From contig VHZZ01007964.1 of NCBI GenBank assembly GCA_009801015.1, positions 5,577 through 54,665 of the forward strand: DNA of 49,089 nucleotides. Reading direction: 5' to 3'. Under the pieces are notes generated by a model. It searched no databases. It was not told where the DNA came from and saw only the letters and a list, made by a program, of their open reading frames with translations. This document shows, in pieces, positions 22,730-35,300 of the stretch (position 1 is its first letter; every line of letters begins with the position of its first letter). Position numbers and translations under genes: made by a program. Source of the stretch: Silene noctiflora (taxonomy: Eukaryota; Streptophyta; Magnoliopsida; Caryophyllales; Caryophyllaceae).

Positions 22730-22904
22730 AGTTGAAAACTAAATTGATTAATAAAAAAATACAAAAATCAATAAACATTAAAAAATTATATTGTGAATTC
22801 CGAGCATTTTATTTTATCGTGTAAAATATGTACATATCGTTGCTTACAAACTAGTATATCTTCAAAAAAGAAAGTTTATAAAACCACTGTACCACCCTAC
22901 TTAG

Positions 22905-23395
22905 AGCTAGCAAACTTGACCCGATCAGCCCAACCAAAACCCAACTCGACGTAACCTGAAAGTTTAACAACCCAAAACCTGCCTGATACCCGATAATCCG
23001 TTACAATCTGATTGAACTCGATGATCAGACTCGAACCCAAACCTAACCCAACCCGATATGAATGTAACTCGTTAGTGATCCGATAGATTGATGACCCCGC
23101 AATTACTAACTTTAATATTGATCAAAATGAAAGTGTTAGTGTTTTGCTTGATACGTCTAACTTAATAACAAAATAATGGTTAAACACTAACCGAATGATA
23201 AAAGTTGAAATAATGCTATAAAGTAACAAATCGATAATGACCCGATCAAAGATAACCCAACACGGTACACCAATTGATCCGAAATGACCGACTGGACCGA
23301 AAAGGATAGGCTGATCGGGTATGACTCAAACCCAATATGTCGAAATCCAACTCAATTGATCCGATTATCACTATCCGTCCGGTCTAACTCCAATT
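22905..23395. repeat. ACCCGA-rich degenerate dispersed repeat
   Basis: Repeated short words such as GACCCGATC, AACCCAACTCG, ACCCAACCCGATATG and GACCCGATCAAAG fill this stretch. This looks like the common plant repeat built from (A)ACCCGA motifs. No terminal repeats or ORF were found. Confidence 0.55.
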
Positions 23396-23474
23396 TAAAA
23401 ATATTAATATAATATATTAATAGTAATAGTAATATTAATTTAACTTAATTCTCTATTGAATATTTCAATAAATA

Positions 23475-23482
23475 TTTATAAA
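23475..23482 (+). promoter_or_regulatory. Possible TATA box of CLASP
   Basis: TTTATAAA lies about 270 bases before the CLASP ATG, after a strongly AT-rich stretch and just upstream of less AT-rich, leader-like sequence. This is the best-placed candidate, but the region is so AT-rich that chance matches are likely. Confidence 0.3.
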
Positions 23483-23748
23483 CCCCAAATTTAAGAACTC
23501 TAATTTATTACTAGAAAGAATATTTCAAAAGAGTTTGATTTTCAAGAGACTGGATTAAGACTAACACTACACTACTACAGTCTGTATTACTGCTAGTGTG
23601 TTACAATCACTCTTCCCCATAAAAAAATCAAAATCAAAATCAAAATCAAAAAATCTCATCGTTGTTACCTAACTTACCCTTACTTTCTATCTCCACCGCA
23701 CCAACCACCGCACTTTCTCTATCCTCTCTCCTCACAGATCCGCCATTA

Positions 23749-26700
23749 ATGGAGGAAGCTCTAGAACTTTCGCGAGCAAAGGACACCAAGGAGAGAATGG
23801 CGGGAGTAGAGCGTCTTCATCAACTTCTGGAATCTTCTAGAAAACCTCTCTCTTCTTCCGAAGTCACTTCTCTTGTCGACACGTGTCTAGATCTCCTCAA
23901 GGATAATAACTTCCGTGTTTCTCAAGGCGGTCTTCTTGCTCTTGCTTCCGCCGCCGTGATCTCCGGCGATAATCTTAAAATTCACTTTAATTCGCTTGTT
24001 CCTGCTGTTGTTGAGCGTCTCGGTGATAATAAGCAGCCTGTTCGGGATGCTGCGCGTCGCCTTCTTGTTACTCTCATGGAGGTTGATATACTTACTGACT
24101 GTCTTTTGAGTCGGAGCTGTTTTGATTTGATTTTGTGAAGTGATCCTACTTTCAAGTGTTATTAGCGGCGGAGGTTAAATGCAGACGGGAAATTTGTAGT
24201 GTTTATTGTTGATGTTGTTGTTTTGATTTTGTGATGTGATATTATTGGATGTTAGGTTTGAGTGAGGTTGAAGTGTCGTTATTGGCGGAGTCGAGATTTG
24301 GAGTGATGATTCTAAATGTCGACTGAATAATCTAGTCTTTCTTGTTGATGTTGTTGCTGTTTTAATTTTGTGATACGATATTATTGGATGTTAGGTTTGA
24401 GTGAGGTTGAGGTGTTGTTGCTAGTGGCGGAGTTGAGATTTGGAGTAAGGAGGCGAAATGTAGGCTGAATAATTTTGTCTTTCTTGTTGATGTCGTTTTG
24501 ATTTTGTGATATGGTATTATTGAATGTTAGGTTTGAGTGAGGTTGAAGTGTTGTTAGTGGCGGAATTGAGATATTGAGCGTGGAGGATAAATGATGACTG
24601 GACAATTGTTGATGTTGTGATATGATATTATTGGATGTTAGGTTTAGCTTTGTTGTAGTGATATGTTTGAGGTTTTGATTTTAGTTTAGTTGTGATATTT
24701 GAGGATATTGTAGTGTTGTTATTGGCAAAGTCGGGATTTGGAGTGCGGAGTCTCAATGTAGAACGAAAAAACCTAGTTCTTGTTGATTTTGCTGTTCATA
24801 TTTTGTGATATGATGGGATAAAGCAAAATGGCTCACTATAGTGGCTGCCCTTCTTTCTATTGTAAAGTATTAGTCCTTCAATGCAGTTCTCGATGCAATT
24901 TCATATTGGGTCGTTCAAAAACAGCCTCTTTGTGTTACTAATCCAAGCTTAATGCTATGTATATCTGCTGGATTCATTGAGGCATTGGGGTAATGTCGTT
25001 GTTGTTGTTGTCTTGTTGATGGTATTGGATGGTAGGTATACCTGTGTCACTGTGTTGCAGTGATGTGTTTGAACTGTTGCCAGTGGTGGAGTTGAGATTT
25101 GGAGTTAGGAGTTTGAAAGTAGACGGAAAAATTCTAGTTTTTATGGTTGATGTTGTTTTGATTTTGTGATATTATATTATTGGATGTAGGTTTCAGTGAG
25201 GTTGAAATGTTGCTAGTGGCCGAGTCGAGTTTTAGTGTGAGAGAGTAATGTAGACCGAAAAAATCTAGTGTTTTATTATTGTTGTTTTGATTTTGTGATG
25301 CGATATTTATGTTAGGTTTGAGTTAGGTTGAAGTGTTGCTAGGTGGCTGAGTCGAGATTGGGAGTGAGGAGGCTAATTGTAGACAGACAAAATGTAGTCT
25401 GTCTTGTTGATATTTTTGTTTTGATTTTGTGTTACGATATTGTTGAATGTTAGATTTTAGTGAGGTTGAAGTGTTGCTAGTGGCTGAGTTAGGATTTGGA
25501 GTGAGGCGGCTAAATGTAAACCAAAAAAATATAATCTGAACTGTTGATGTTGTTTTGATTTTGTGGTATGATATTATTGTTGTTTGATTTACCTTTGTTG
25601 TAATGATATGTTTGAGGTGTTGGTATTGTTGTGATAGTCCGGCTTGACCTGCCACCGCATTGAGGGACATACCGATTAAATTGTGATGTTTGAGTGATAT
25701 TGGAGTGTTTTCACTGGTGGAGTTGAGATTTGGAGCGAGGAGGCTAGGTGTTGATTTTAGTTTGAATTGTGATATTTGGGTGATATTGAAGTGTTCTAGT
25801 GTTAACGTCGAGATTTGGATCTTGAGAGGCTAAACATAGATAAAAAGTTCTTTGGCAGGAGAAATAGTAAGACAACAGATTAACTTAGAAAAAAAATCGG
25901 GACTTTTAAATAAAATGAATTAATTTTTTTCATTATTTAGGCCTTGTTTTTTTGGAGTTAATTTAGTTCACTTTAGGTTAGGTCAGGTCGGGTTGGGTCG
26001 ACAGGTCCTATAGGTTAAAGTTCAGTTTGGTTATGTGCATTCTTACTCTTCACTTCACCTCAGTTCAATTTCTATAAGCTCAATTAAGTTTACTGAGTTT
26101 CAGTCCAAAAGAACAGGACCGTTGTGGCGTTGTACTGCTAGTCCCTTGCTTGATGAGGTGATTTTCAGCTGTTAAAATTTATTGATTAGATCAAATGTAT
26201 AAAAACAGTTGAGTACTCGATTTCATTCGTGCAAACATCCGAGTTTTTGTTTGATTATGAAGTAAGAAGACTTTTCTTATGTTAGTCTGACGTGTTGACA
26301 TGACCTTGTGAGTTGTATACTTATGATACCTTTGCATCTGAATGTTGAAGTCAAACTAACTCAGCTGTGCAATACTGACATGCAGGTTTCTTCGCCAACA
26401 CTTATTGTCGAAAGAGCGGGTTCTTATGCGTGGGAGCACAAAAGTTGGAGAGTCCGGGAAGAATTTGCTCGAACAGTGACATCAGCGATCCATTTGTTTG
26501 CTTCTACGGAGCTTCCTCTCCAAAGAGCCATTCTTCCTCCTGTATGTGTCGTTTTTATACCCTCTTGAACAACACGACTTTAATTTTGAGATTGATTAGG
26601 AGTTAACTATCATGACTTGCCATCTGAACTCTTACTTTAAATTAAGAAACAATGAGAAAACTGAAGAGAAGGGAAACAATGAGACATAGTGATAAAACGA

Positions 26701-29700
26701 AGCAGGATGTTCTTCAAATGTAAGTGCGAATAAAAGAACGGAAAAGGCGTTAAATGAGGAAAGCCTTTGAATGAGAGCTAAGAAGATAAGTAGCTGGTAA
26801 AAATGATAGGAACAAACTAGTAAACAAAATAGAAGTACAAAACTCAACTAATATAACCTAAAGTCAAACCCCATCATCCGATTAAATCTTTCCATCCACT
26901 TTACTCTCTACAACTCTATATTTTTCTTTACTCCAATTAAGGCCATTAGGCCATATTTATTTTGATGACCGTTATCCACTTTTTTGGGTAATGCATTACT
27001 GGTCTCAGGAAGGACGTGACTTGTGGTAAATTTTTAATGGCCCTACTTAAAACAAGTCACTCTTTATGGACATAAATTCAATTTATACTCCCTGTACGAG
27101 GAAATATTTAGGTTTTCCCCTGAAAAATTAGCCAACCTTATATCTTTCTCGTTGTTTGTTATACTTTATCTTTGCCAAGTAGAGAAAAATGTTTCAGTTT
27201 CTTCTACTGAATGTTACTTATAAGGTTTCCTTGCTTTTTCAGATACTGCATATGTTGAATGATCCTAATCAAAGTGTTAGGGAGGCTGCAATATCATGCA
27301 TTGAGGTTAGTGAAAATGTTTGTTGTATGATTATTTGCCTGAGTTTAGGACCACAAATACCAAATGAAGTATGAATTATATCAGTAGATTAAGAGATGAC
27401 AAAATAGTATCACATTGTAATTAAACTATTGCTAAGTGGCTATATCGCTTATAAATCAAATTCTAGCATGATTTAAAAGCATTATCTTGGTTACTCTGGC
27501 ATGGGAAATCGTGGTGATGCGTTTAGGTGATAGCACCAGTCTTAAGACTTAAAATGGGCTCTTCAATATGAGGACATTGTTTAATTTGTTATTTCTATTT
27601 GTGTACATGGCCGACCACCTGTAAAATAAATTCCACATTGAATTTTTCATACGATTTGGAAATAGAGAAGCACTGTCAGTAGGTTTAGGTGTTACCCATC
27701 CAAAATTGTCCTACCTTGGCAAACTACTGGAAGGCGCTGAAGCCTTGGGATTGTATCCACATTGTGACTTATTTTGAGTTGAGATATCTATACTTTTTAT
27801 AGGTCTTCATTTTTCACTGCTTACTGTAAACTACTGGTAAATATCTATACTTTTTCTAGGTCTTCATTTTTCACTGCTTACTGTAAACCACTGGTTTCTT
27901 ACTGGTTCGATTTTCGAGTGAGGGAACGCGGAGATATCTGTTACATGCCATACGTGCCTTATTGTTTTGCCTACCTATCAATCTGTGTTCCAGTTTATCT
28001 ATCAAGAATGAAATACTTTAAGCTTGATAAAAGCTGAGTGCCTTGCGGAAGCCATAATGTCAGCTTTTGCTCTGTCATGTTTAGGAAGGATTAGAAGCTT
28101 TGATTGAAATAAAAAATGGCTACTGTCTCTAATTTTCTATTTGTTGCATGAACTCATAGTTTGCTGCTCCTGGTGATGCAGCATGTTTAATGGTTTACTT
28201 TATTCATTCTGGCTGTTAGATGTATATTTGCATACGATTTACAAGTACAGCCACTGACTTTTAAGGTATATGAATCCATGAGTGGAAGAACGTGAATTAT
28301 CAAATTTCAACGAAATGGGCTTATTGTGTGAACTCTGCTCTGGATCTGATAGTTTGGAACCATAATTGATCCTAAGTTTATGTCAGCAAGGTGAACAGAC
28401 AGATTGATGGAATAGATTTGACAATGTATAATTTATTTGATCCACCATCTTCATCAAACTCCATTTTTTTGAGCTAGATTTCCGGTAGCATTTGTGATAT
28501 GCATAGCAGGGGGTGGGGTACATTGAGGAAGTGATTTTAAAGAGACAAAGTCTTCAACTTATCTGAATAGCTAGGCTTTTTTATCTGTCTATTTAGTGCG
28601 ATCAGGCTATGTTAGGGATTACTAACACCTAAATGACCTGATTTGTTGAGAACGTGTATTATTTCGTTCAAGTTTGTTTTGTTTTAGTCTCTCTCTTAAA
28701 ATGAGCATTATTTCTTTTTACGTCGGACCGAGTTGCAGGTTTCAACTGGAATCTTTGTAACGAGATCTTTAAAAAAGCAACATTGTTGTGTGAAGGCTCT
28801 TGCAGTTGCCTCCATTTTTGGTACTGGTAGCAATTTGACTCCAGTTGACCAATTATTGTATGGAGAAATGCTAAAAATTTGGCATTAAATTTTCAAATGA
28901 GGAATCAGTAGAACATTATAATTAATTATCAACATAACAACATGATGTTGACCAACCTAAATTGAAATTTAACGAAGCATGAAAGTCTGCAATTTATTGG
29001 GACTTTGAGAGAACACTTGGTGAAAGTTGGTTCCTACTCCCTTTGAAGAAGACAAAGGGAAGCGTGAAAATTGTTAGATAATTTCCACGTAGATCTTGAA
29101 TTGTGGTCCATGATCTATCCATACCCTCAGAAAGTTTGTTCTGACTATGATTGAAGAAGACAAAGGGAAGAAGGAAAATTGTTCGATAATGAACACTTAG
29201 AACTTCAATTGCGGCCTTTAATCTATCCATATCCTCAGTGGATTTCTGATGCAGCACGGGTGTTGTGATGCAGTGAGGGGAACATGCTTTCCTGCAATGG
29301 TTTACATGTCTTTGTTTTGTCAAATAAATGAACTTAATGCATGCTTATTTATTAATCCTTTGTGGGTTCTCAGGAAATGTATACCCAGATTGGGCCGCAG
29401 TTTCGGGAGGAACTTAGCAGGCATCAGCTTCCGTCGTATATGGTAATTACTATTACCCAGATTGGGCCTCAGTTTTTGGGGTCCATTTTTTTATTTTCGT
29501 GACTTACGTTTGGTCGTCAATGTTTTGGGAACTACACAAGCAATGTTTACAGTATTCATCTTTGCTTGTGATTATTTTTGCACTTGCTCAATTTTTGCAA
29601 ATCCATGGGCCCTGCAGATAAAGGATATAAATGCAAGGTTAGAGAGGATCGAACCAAAGCCAAAATCTTCTGATGGGGCAGTTCGTACGGGTGCTACAAG

Positions 29701-32360
29701 TGAACATAAGCTTGCAAATATTAACCCTAAGAGAAGCAGTCCAAAAGCCAAGAATTCTACTCGTGAATCTTCTCTATTTGGAGGTCTGCATGTTTGGCTT
29801 TTTTATTTTGATTCTTATTTTTTGTTTTTCTAGTATATTTGTATTCAGAATGGGAGAGTTCCAGTAATGCAGATTTTAGGTGGTACTGATTTAGTTATCC
29901 AGAAGCGCTGAAATATTGATGGCTGTTCTTAACCATCTTAAATCATATGTTCCACTAGAGCATGAGCTTGGCTAAATTTCATTTTAGGTCATATCTACAT
30001 CCACATTAGAACTGTTACTGCTAGGTGTTCAAAAAGTATTTAAATAAGTGCTTTTCTTTTGTTGTACAGGAGATGGTGATGTCACTGAAATACCAGTAGA
30101 ACCAGTGAAAGTATACTCTGATAAGGAGCTTGTTAGAGAAATAGAAAAAATAGCTGCTACACTTGTACCAGAGAAGGATTGGTCTGTCCGGATTGGAGCC
30201 ATGCAAAAAGTAGAAGCCTTTGTTCTTGGAGGTTTGTACACTATTATATTATTTACAATTGCATCCTCGAACTCCTAATTGGCTGTTTCCTCCTGGTAGA
30301 ACTGTGTCAAGATGTCTAATATCTGGGGATTGCTGATAGAAGTCTATGCAGAGATATCTGAAGATGGATAAATTTATATGAGCTCTCTCTTATTTTTTTT
30401 TAAAAAAAAAATTCTTACAGGCGCAACTGATTACCCAAGCTTTCGCGGGCTGCTAAAGCAACTTGTTGGTCCTTTATGCACACAGCTATCTGATCGTAGA
30501 TCGAGCATCGTGAAGCAAGTATGTTTCTTTCTTAACTTGTATCTTTCTTTGCAATATACTTTTTCGTTTCCTTTAAATGTGTTTTGATACTATGGGAAAA
30601 TTTCAGCGAGTTGTGGAGATTTTCCTTTTTAATTATTGGGTTCTAACTATAACCCAAAAAAGTGATTTATTTTTGAAGCCCGATAAAGCACATGGGGGTT
30701 GGGGAGTGTCATTTAACCAAAAGGAGAAAGAAAAAATGTTGAAAAAAGAGGCAGCGGAGCGTTACAATGACTTAGAAGCCTTTGGAAGGATTATTTTGAC
30801 AGAGTGACTGAGGTAATTGGACATAAGCAGTTGAGAAGCTGACTGTTCAGTGATGTGGCTTTTTGTTTGTCATGTAGAGATAATGCCATCTGATGCTCAC
30901 TGGAAAGGTCAAGCAAAACTGATTAATTTACGTAATTTATTTTCGCAGTACGTAAATTACTCAGTTCAGTACTCTTTCCCACAAAAATTCCATTACCTAC
31001 CCTTTTGAAGAAAAAACCTAAATTTCTTTCTCCTCAATTTGTAACCAATCTACCTCTTAAATTCATCTTTACTATTTAATTAATGATTGCGATTCGGTTG
31101 CATAACAAATTTATGGATAACTTTTGATTATTAATTAATCACAACATCAAACATTTATAGTCAAAAAGACTTAATGGCGCATAAATTCATCAATGGCAAC
31201 GAGTAACTGAGGCAAAATTTAACCTGCTAACATGCTCAATTAAAGCAATTCTAATGCATTTGGTCATTTCTTTAGCAAGTAGTACACCTTTTCCAATTGT
31301 TTTTTTCTTCTCCAATTTAATGTATTTCATGATGATGATGATGATGATGATGTGATTTTTTATTGATCGGTGTGATTTTTCATTTGGGTATTTAATTAGG
31401 GTTTAGGGTTTGATGATCTTGTGCTAATTTTTGAAGAATTGTGGGAGGGGTAAAAGTGTCAAAAGTGTACTGAGATGAGTAATTTGCGTACTGCGTAAAT
31501 CAATACCCTTAATTTATCGGAGACTGTTTTGAATTTTTTCATTGCCTGATCACACATTTTTCATTTTCCTTTTGAGTAAATGTTAGTAAAAAAGTCGCCA
31601 ATTTCACTTCTGATTACTCGTTTCTCGGTTGCAATCTGCAGGCTTGCCATTTGTTGAATTTTTTGTCTAAGGAATTGCTGGGGGACTTTGAGGCTTGTGC
31701 AGAGCAGTTTATTCCTGTAATTTTTTTTTTTCATCTCACTATATTGTGCAAAATTATACTTTACTGTGTCTCTTACCCTCATAACGTTTGCACTTTTTAG
31801 GTACTTTTTAAACTTGTTGTGATAACAGTACTTGTAATTGCTGAATCCGCCGATAATTGTATTAAAACGGTATATACTTGAGTCCTTTTTTTGTTTCTGA
31901 TTTACCCAGGTTGCATAAAATGTGGTGTTAATTGCTTTACTTTTTTGCATGTTAAGATGTTGCGTAACTGCAAAGTTGCTCGTGTACTTCCCCGGATAGC
32001 GGACTGTGCTAAAAATGATAAAAATGCAGCGCTGCGTGCAAGGTTTGATTTTTATATAACTTGGAGGAGATCATGTGAGAACTCAGTCTGAGTTCAATGA
32101 ATTAAGAGTCAGTTTTAATCCTTTGCCTTCTGTTGCAGGTGCTGCGATTATGCTCTTCTTGTTCTAGAGCATTGGCCTGATGAACCTGAAATTCAGCGAT
32201 CTGCGGATCTTTATGAAGATTTAATTAGACGTTGTGTGGGTGATGCAGTGAGTGAGGTATGCATCAAATTGCCGTATTGGAATCATATGTATGCTATGTT
32301 ATTCCAAGAGTCAAGGGTGCTGTAATGTTGGAGTGTTCATCCCTTTTATTTTCTAAAAAT

Positions 32361-32398
<38 letters not shown>

Positions 32399-35300
32399 AA
32401 AATGAAATATTAATTAGTTATGTCATATCGAAATGTCAGAGTATTGGATACCCGACACATAGCCAATGTGAAGTGTCGATGTAACATCCTCCATACGACC
32501 CTTCCCGCTTCTGCCACACACCTGTCTAAAATGATCTTAATCCCTCAAATATAATACCTTACATTCTATCTTATCATATTCTTGATAACTGAAGTGTTAC
32601 TTTGACAGGTACGTACCACTGCCAGAGCATGCTACAGGATGTTTGCTAGAACATGGCCGGAACGCTCTAGGCGTCTGTTTCAATCATTTGATCCTGTTAT
32701 ACAAAGGGTATTTTCTCCTCCTTTGGTCTCTGAACTTCATTTGTGGGTTTACTTATTACTAGGGAAAACAGTTTCAAGTGTTTGACCATATCTTTCTAGT
32801 GTTTCTGGAAAGTGAAAATTGGTGTTTTGACATCAGATAATTAACGAGGAAGATGGGGGATTACACAGAAGACATGCTTCTCCTTCGGTCCGTGAAAGAA
32901 ATGTCCCATTTACGCCCCAGTCTTCTGCTCCTCTAAATTTGCCTGGATATGGAACTTCTGCTATTGTTGCAATGGATAGGAGCGCGACTTTAGCTTCAAG
33001 GGCTTCAGTTTCTTCTGGGATGCTTCTGTCACAATCAAAATCTCTTGATAAAGGACCTGATCGTAGGTTGGAAAGTGTTTTGAATTCCAGCAAAGAGAAG
33101 GTTTCTGCTATTGAAAATTTGCTTAGAGGTCTAGACATGTCTTCAAAGAATTCATCGGTTAGATCATCTAGCCTTGACCTAGGTATGTGTAACCTTCCAT
33201 CCTGTTAAATGTAAGACAAATTACCCTGTGATCAGGGAAATTGTTGTCCATAATTTTAATCATAAAGCTGCATTTATCTACAAGGAATTTTGTTTAGACT
33301 CAAGAGTTGCAAACTTTTTTCTTTCATTGCTGCTATTGCAGGAGTTGATCCTCCATCTTCTCGCGATCCTCCGTTTCCTTTTGCTGTTCCTGCTTCAAAT
33401 CAAATCACGAGTTTATCACTGGACTCAAAATTGTCAGCTCCCGTTGAAAATAGCCACCGCAATGGTAGCCTAGCTCTCTCTGACATGTTCTCCCGGAAAA
33501 ATGCTTCTAAAGATGTTGGTAAATATTCATATCGTAGTGGTCTTGCAAATGAGCCATTGTCAACATTGTCATCATACTCCGGCAAAAGAGGTTCTGAAAG
33601 AGGTCAAGAAAGGAGTTTAATTGAAGAGCTAACTGATATTAGGGATGCTAGAAGATACACTAATCCGCACACTGAGAGGCAGTCCATGGACCCGCCTTAC
33701 AGAGATTCAACTTATCGGGATTCACATTCAAGTAATGTTCCAAATTTTCAGAGACCGCTATCAAGAAAGAATGTGACTGGACGAAGTATATCCTCGGGTA
33801 GGAGGAGGAGTTTTGATGATAGCCATTTTACTTTAGGTGAGACACCAACCTATACCGATGGCCCGTCTTCTCTTCATGATGCTCTGAGTGAAGGTCTGAA
33901 TTCAACTTCAGATTGGTCCGCGAGAGTTGCTGCTTTCAACTATATTCGATCTCTGCTGCAACAAGGTGCTAGTGGTATTCAGGAAATTGTTCAGAGTTTT
34001 GAAAAGGTGATGAAATTATTTTTTAAGCATCTGGATGATCCACATCATAAGGTTGCACAGTCGGCACTTTTAACTCTTTCGGATATCATCCCCTCCTGTC
34101 GAAAACCCTTTGAAAGTTACATGGAAAGGATTTTGCCCCATGTGTTCTCTCGTTTAATTGATCCAAAGGAATTAGTGAGGCAGCCTTGCTCGACAACATT
34201 AGATATTGTGAGTAAAACCTATGGAGTAGATTCTCTGTTGCCTGCTCTTCTTCGTTCCCTGGATGAACAGCGATCTCCTAAAGCAAAATTAGCCGTTATT
34301 GAATTTGCAATTAGTTCTTTTAACAAGCATTCAGTTACCCCTGAGGGTGCTGCTAATTATGGAATATTAAACTTATGGCTTGCCAAGCTGACACCGTTGG
34401 TTCATGACAAAAATAACAAACTGAAAGAAAACGCTATCTCATGTTTTATATCTGTGTACACCCATTATGATCCAGCCAATGTACTGAACTTCATTCTTAG
34501 CTTATCGGTTGAAGAGCAAAATTCCTTGAGGCGAGCACTTAAGCAGTATACACCTCGTATAGAAGTGGACCTGATGAACTTTTTGCAAAGCAAGAAAGAG
34601 CGACAGCGTTCTAAATCTTCGTACGATCCATCTGACATAGTGGGAACATCCTCTGAAGAGGGATATTCTGGATTGTCGAAGAAAACTTCCTATTTTGGTA
34701 GGTCCTCTGGTAATCCCCTTGACGGTGATGGAGGTAGGAAGTGGAATTCAATGACGGAGTCTACACAAGTCAATCATTGGAGCAATCAGGCTTCTGTTGA
34801 TGAAACTCCAGAACTGCAGCATGAAAGTTTAGACAGCGGTTCCAGAAACGACATTGTGAGCTCAAGAGTCAAAGATATAAAGTATCAAGGGAATCACACT
34901 GGTGAAAGTCTAGGATCATGGAACAGTCGATTTGAATGTGCTGACACTAATGAACACTTAAAGGTCTTGTCTACTCCCCGTTTGGATACCAATAGACTTA
35001 GGAGTTCTGAAAACATTGAAGTAAATGCAAGTTTTCAGCCGGAAAATGGTGCGTCAAATGAGTTATTTACAGAGTCTTCGAATTCTCAAGCCTTGATCAT
35101 TACTCCTGTTTCAGAAACTGGTCCAAGCATTCCTACAATTCTGCACTTGGTGAGTTTTAGTTCAAGCTTTTGAGAATTGTTTCTTCTTCAGCATATTGTA
35201 TAAAACAAAGAATCCTGGAATAGGTGTTTTGTGTGTTCATGCAAGAATTTCTGTTGTAATATATTTGTAAGGGAGCTGAAAGGGGTTTGGCTTGTGTGGG

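Larger units (their letters stand above)
20998..22742 (+). mobile_element. Probable Helitron relic spanning the assembly gap
   Basis: The proposed 5' end is A|TCTATATAAAACC at 20998, which has the TC start and preceding A expected of Helitrons. The 3' end has a hairpin CGTGCA-GTTTT-TGCACG (22713-22729) followed nine bases later by CTAA (22739-22742), matching the hairpin-plus-CTRR rule. Between them lies a remnant of the Helitron PIF1-like helicase. The base after CTAA is A, not the expected T. The interior includes 645 unknown bases, so the true length is unknown. Confidence 0.6.

Noticed and set aside
25975..26000. Telomere-like GGTTAGGTCAGGTCGGGTTGGG
   Set aside because: The units are irregular and lie inside a MITE-like repeat family; this is chance resemblance.
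26632..26847. Minus-strand hydrophobic ORF in CLASP intron 2 as a membrane peptide gene
   Set aside because: It is the complement of A-rich intron sequence, a usual source of Phe/Leu-rich frames, and has no supporting context.
31390..31415. Interstitial telomere or telo-box (TTAGGGTTTAGGGTTT)
   Set aside because: There are only about two and a half units, inside a MITE. This is too short to call a telomeric tract or promoter element.
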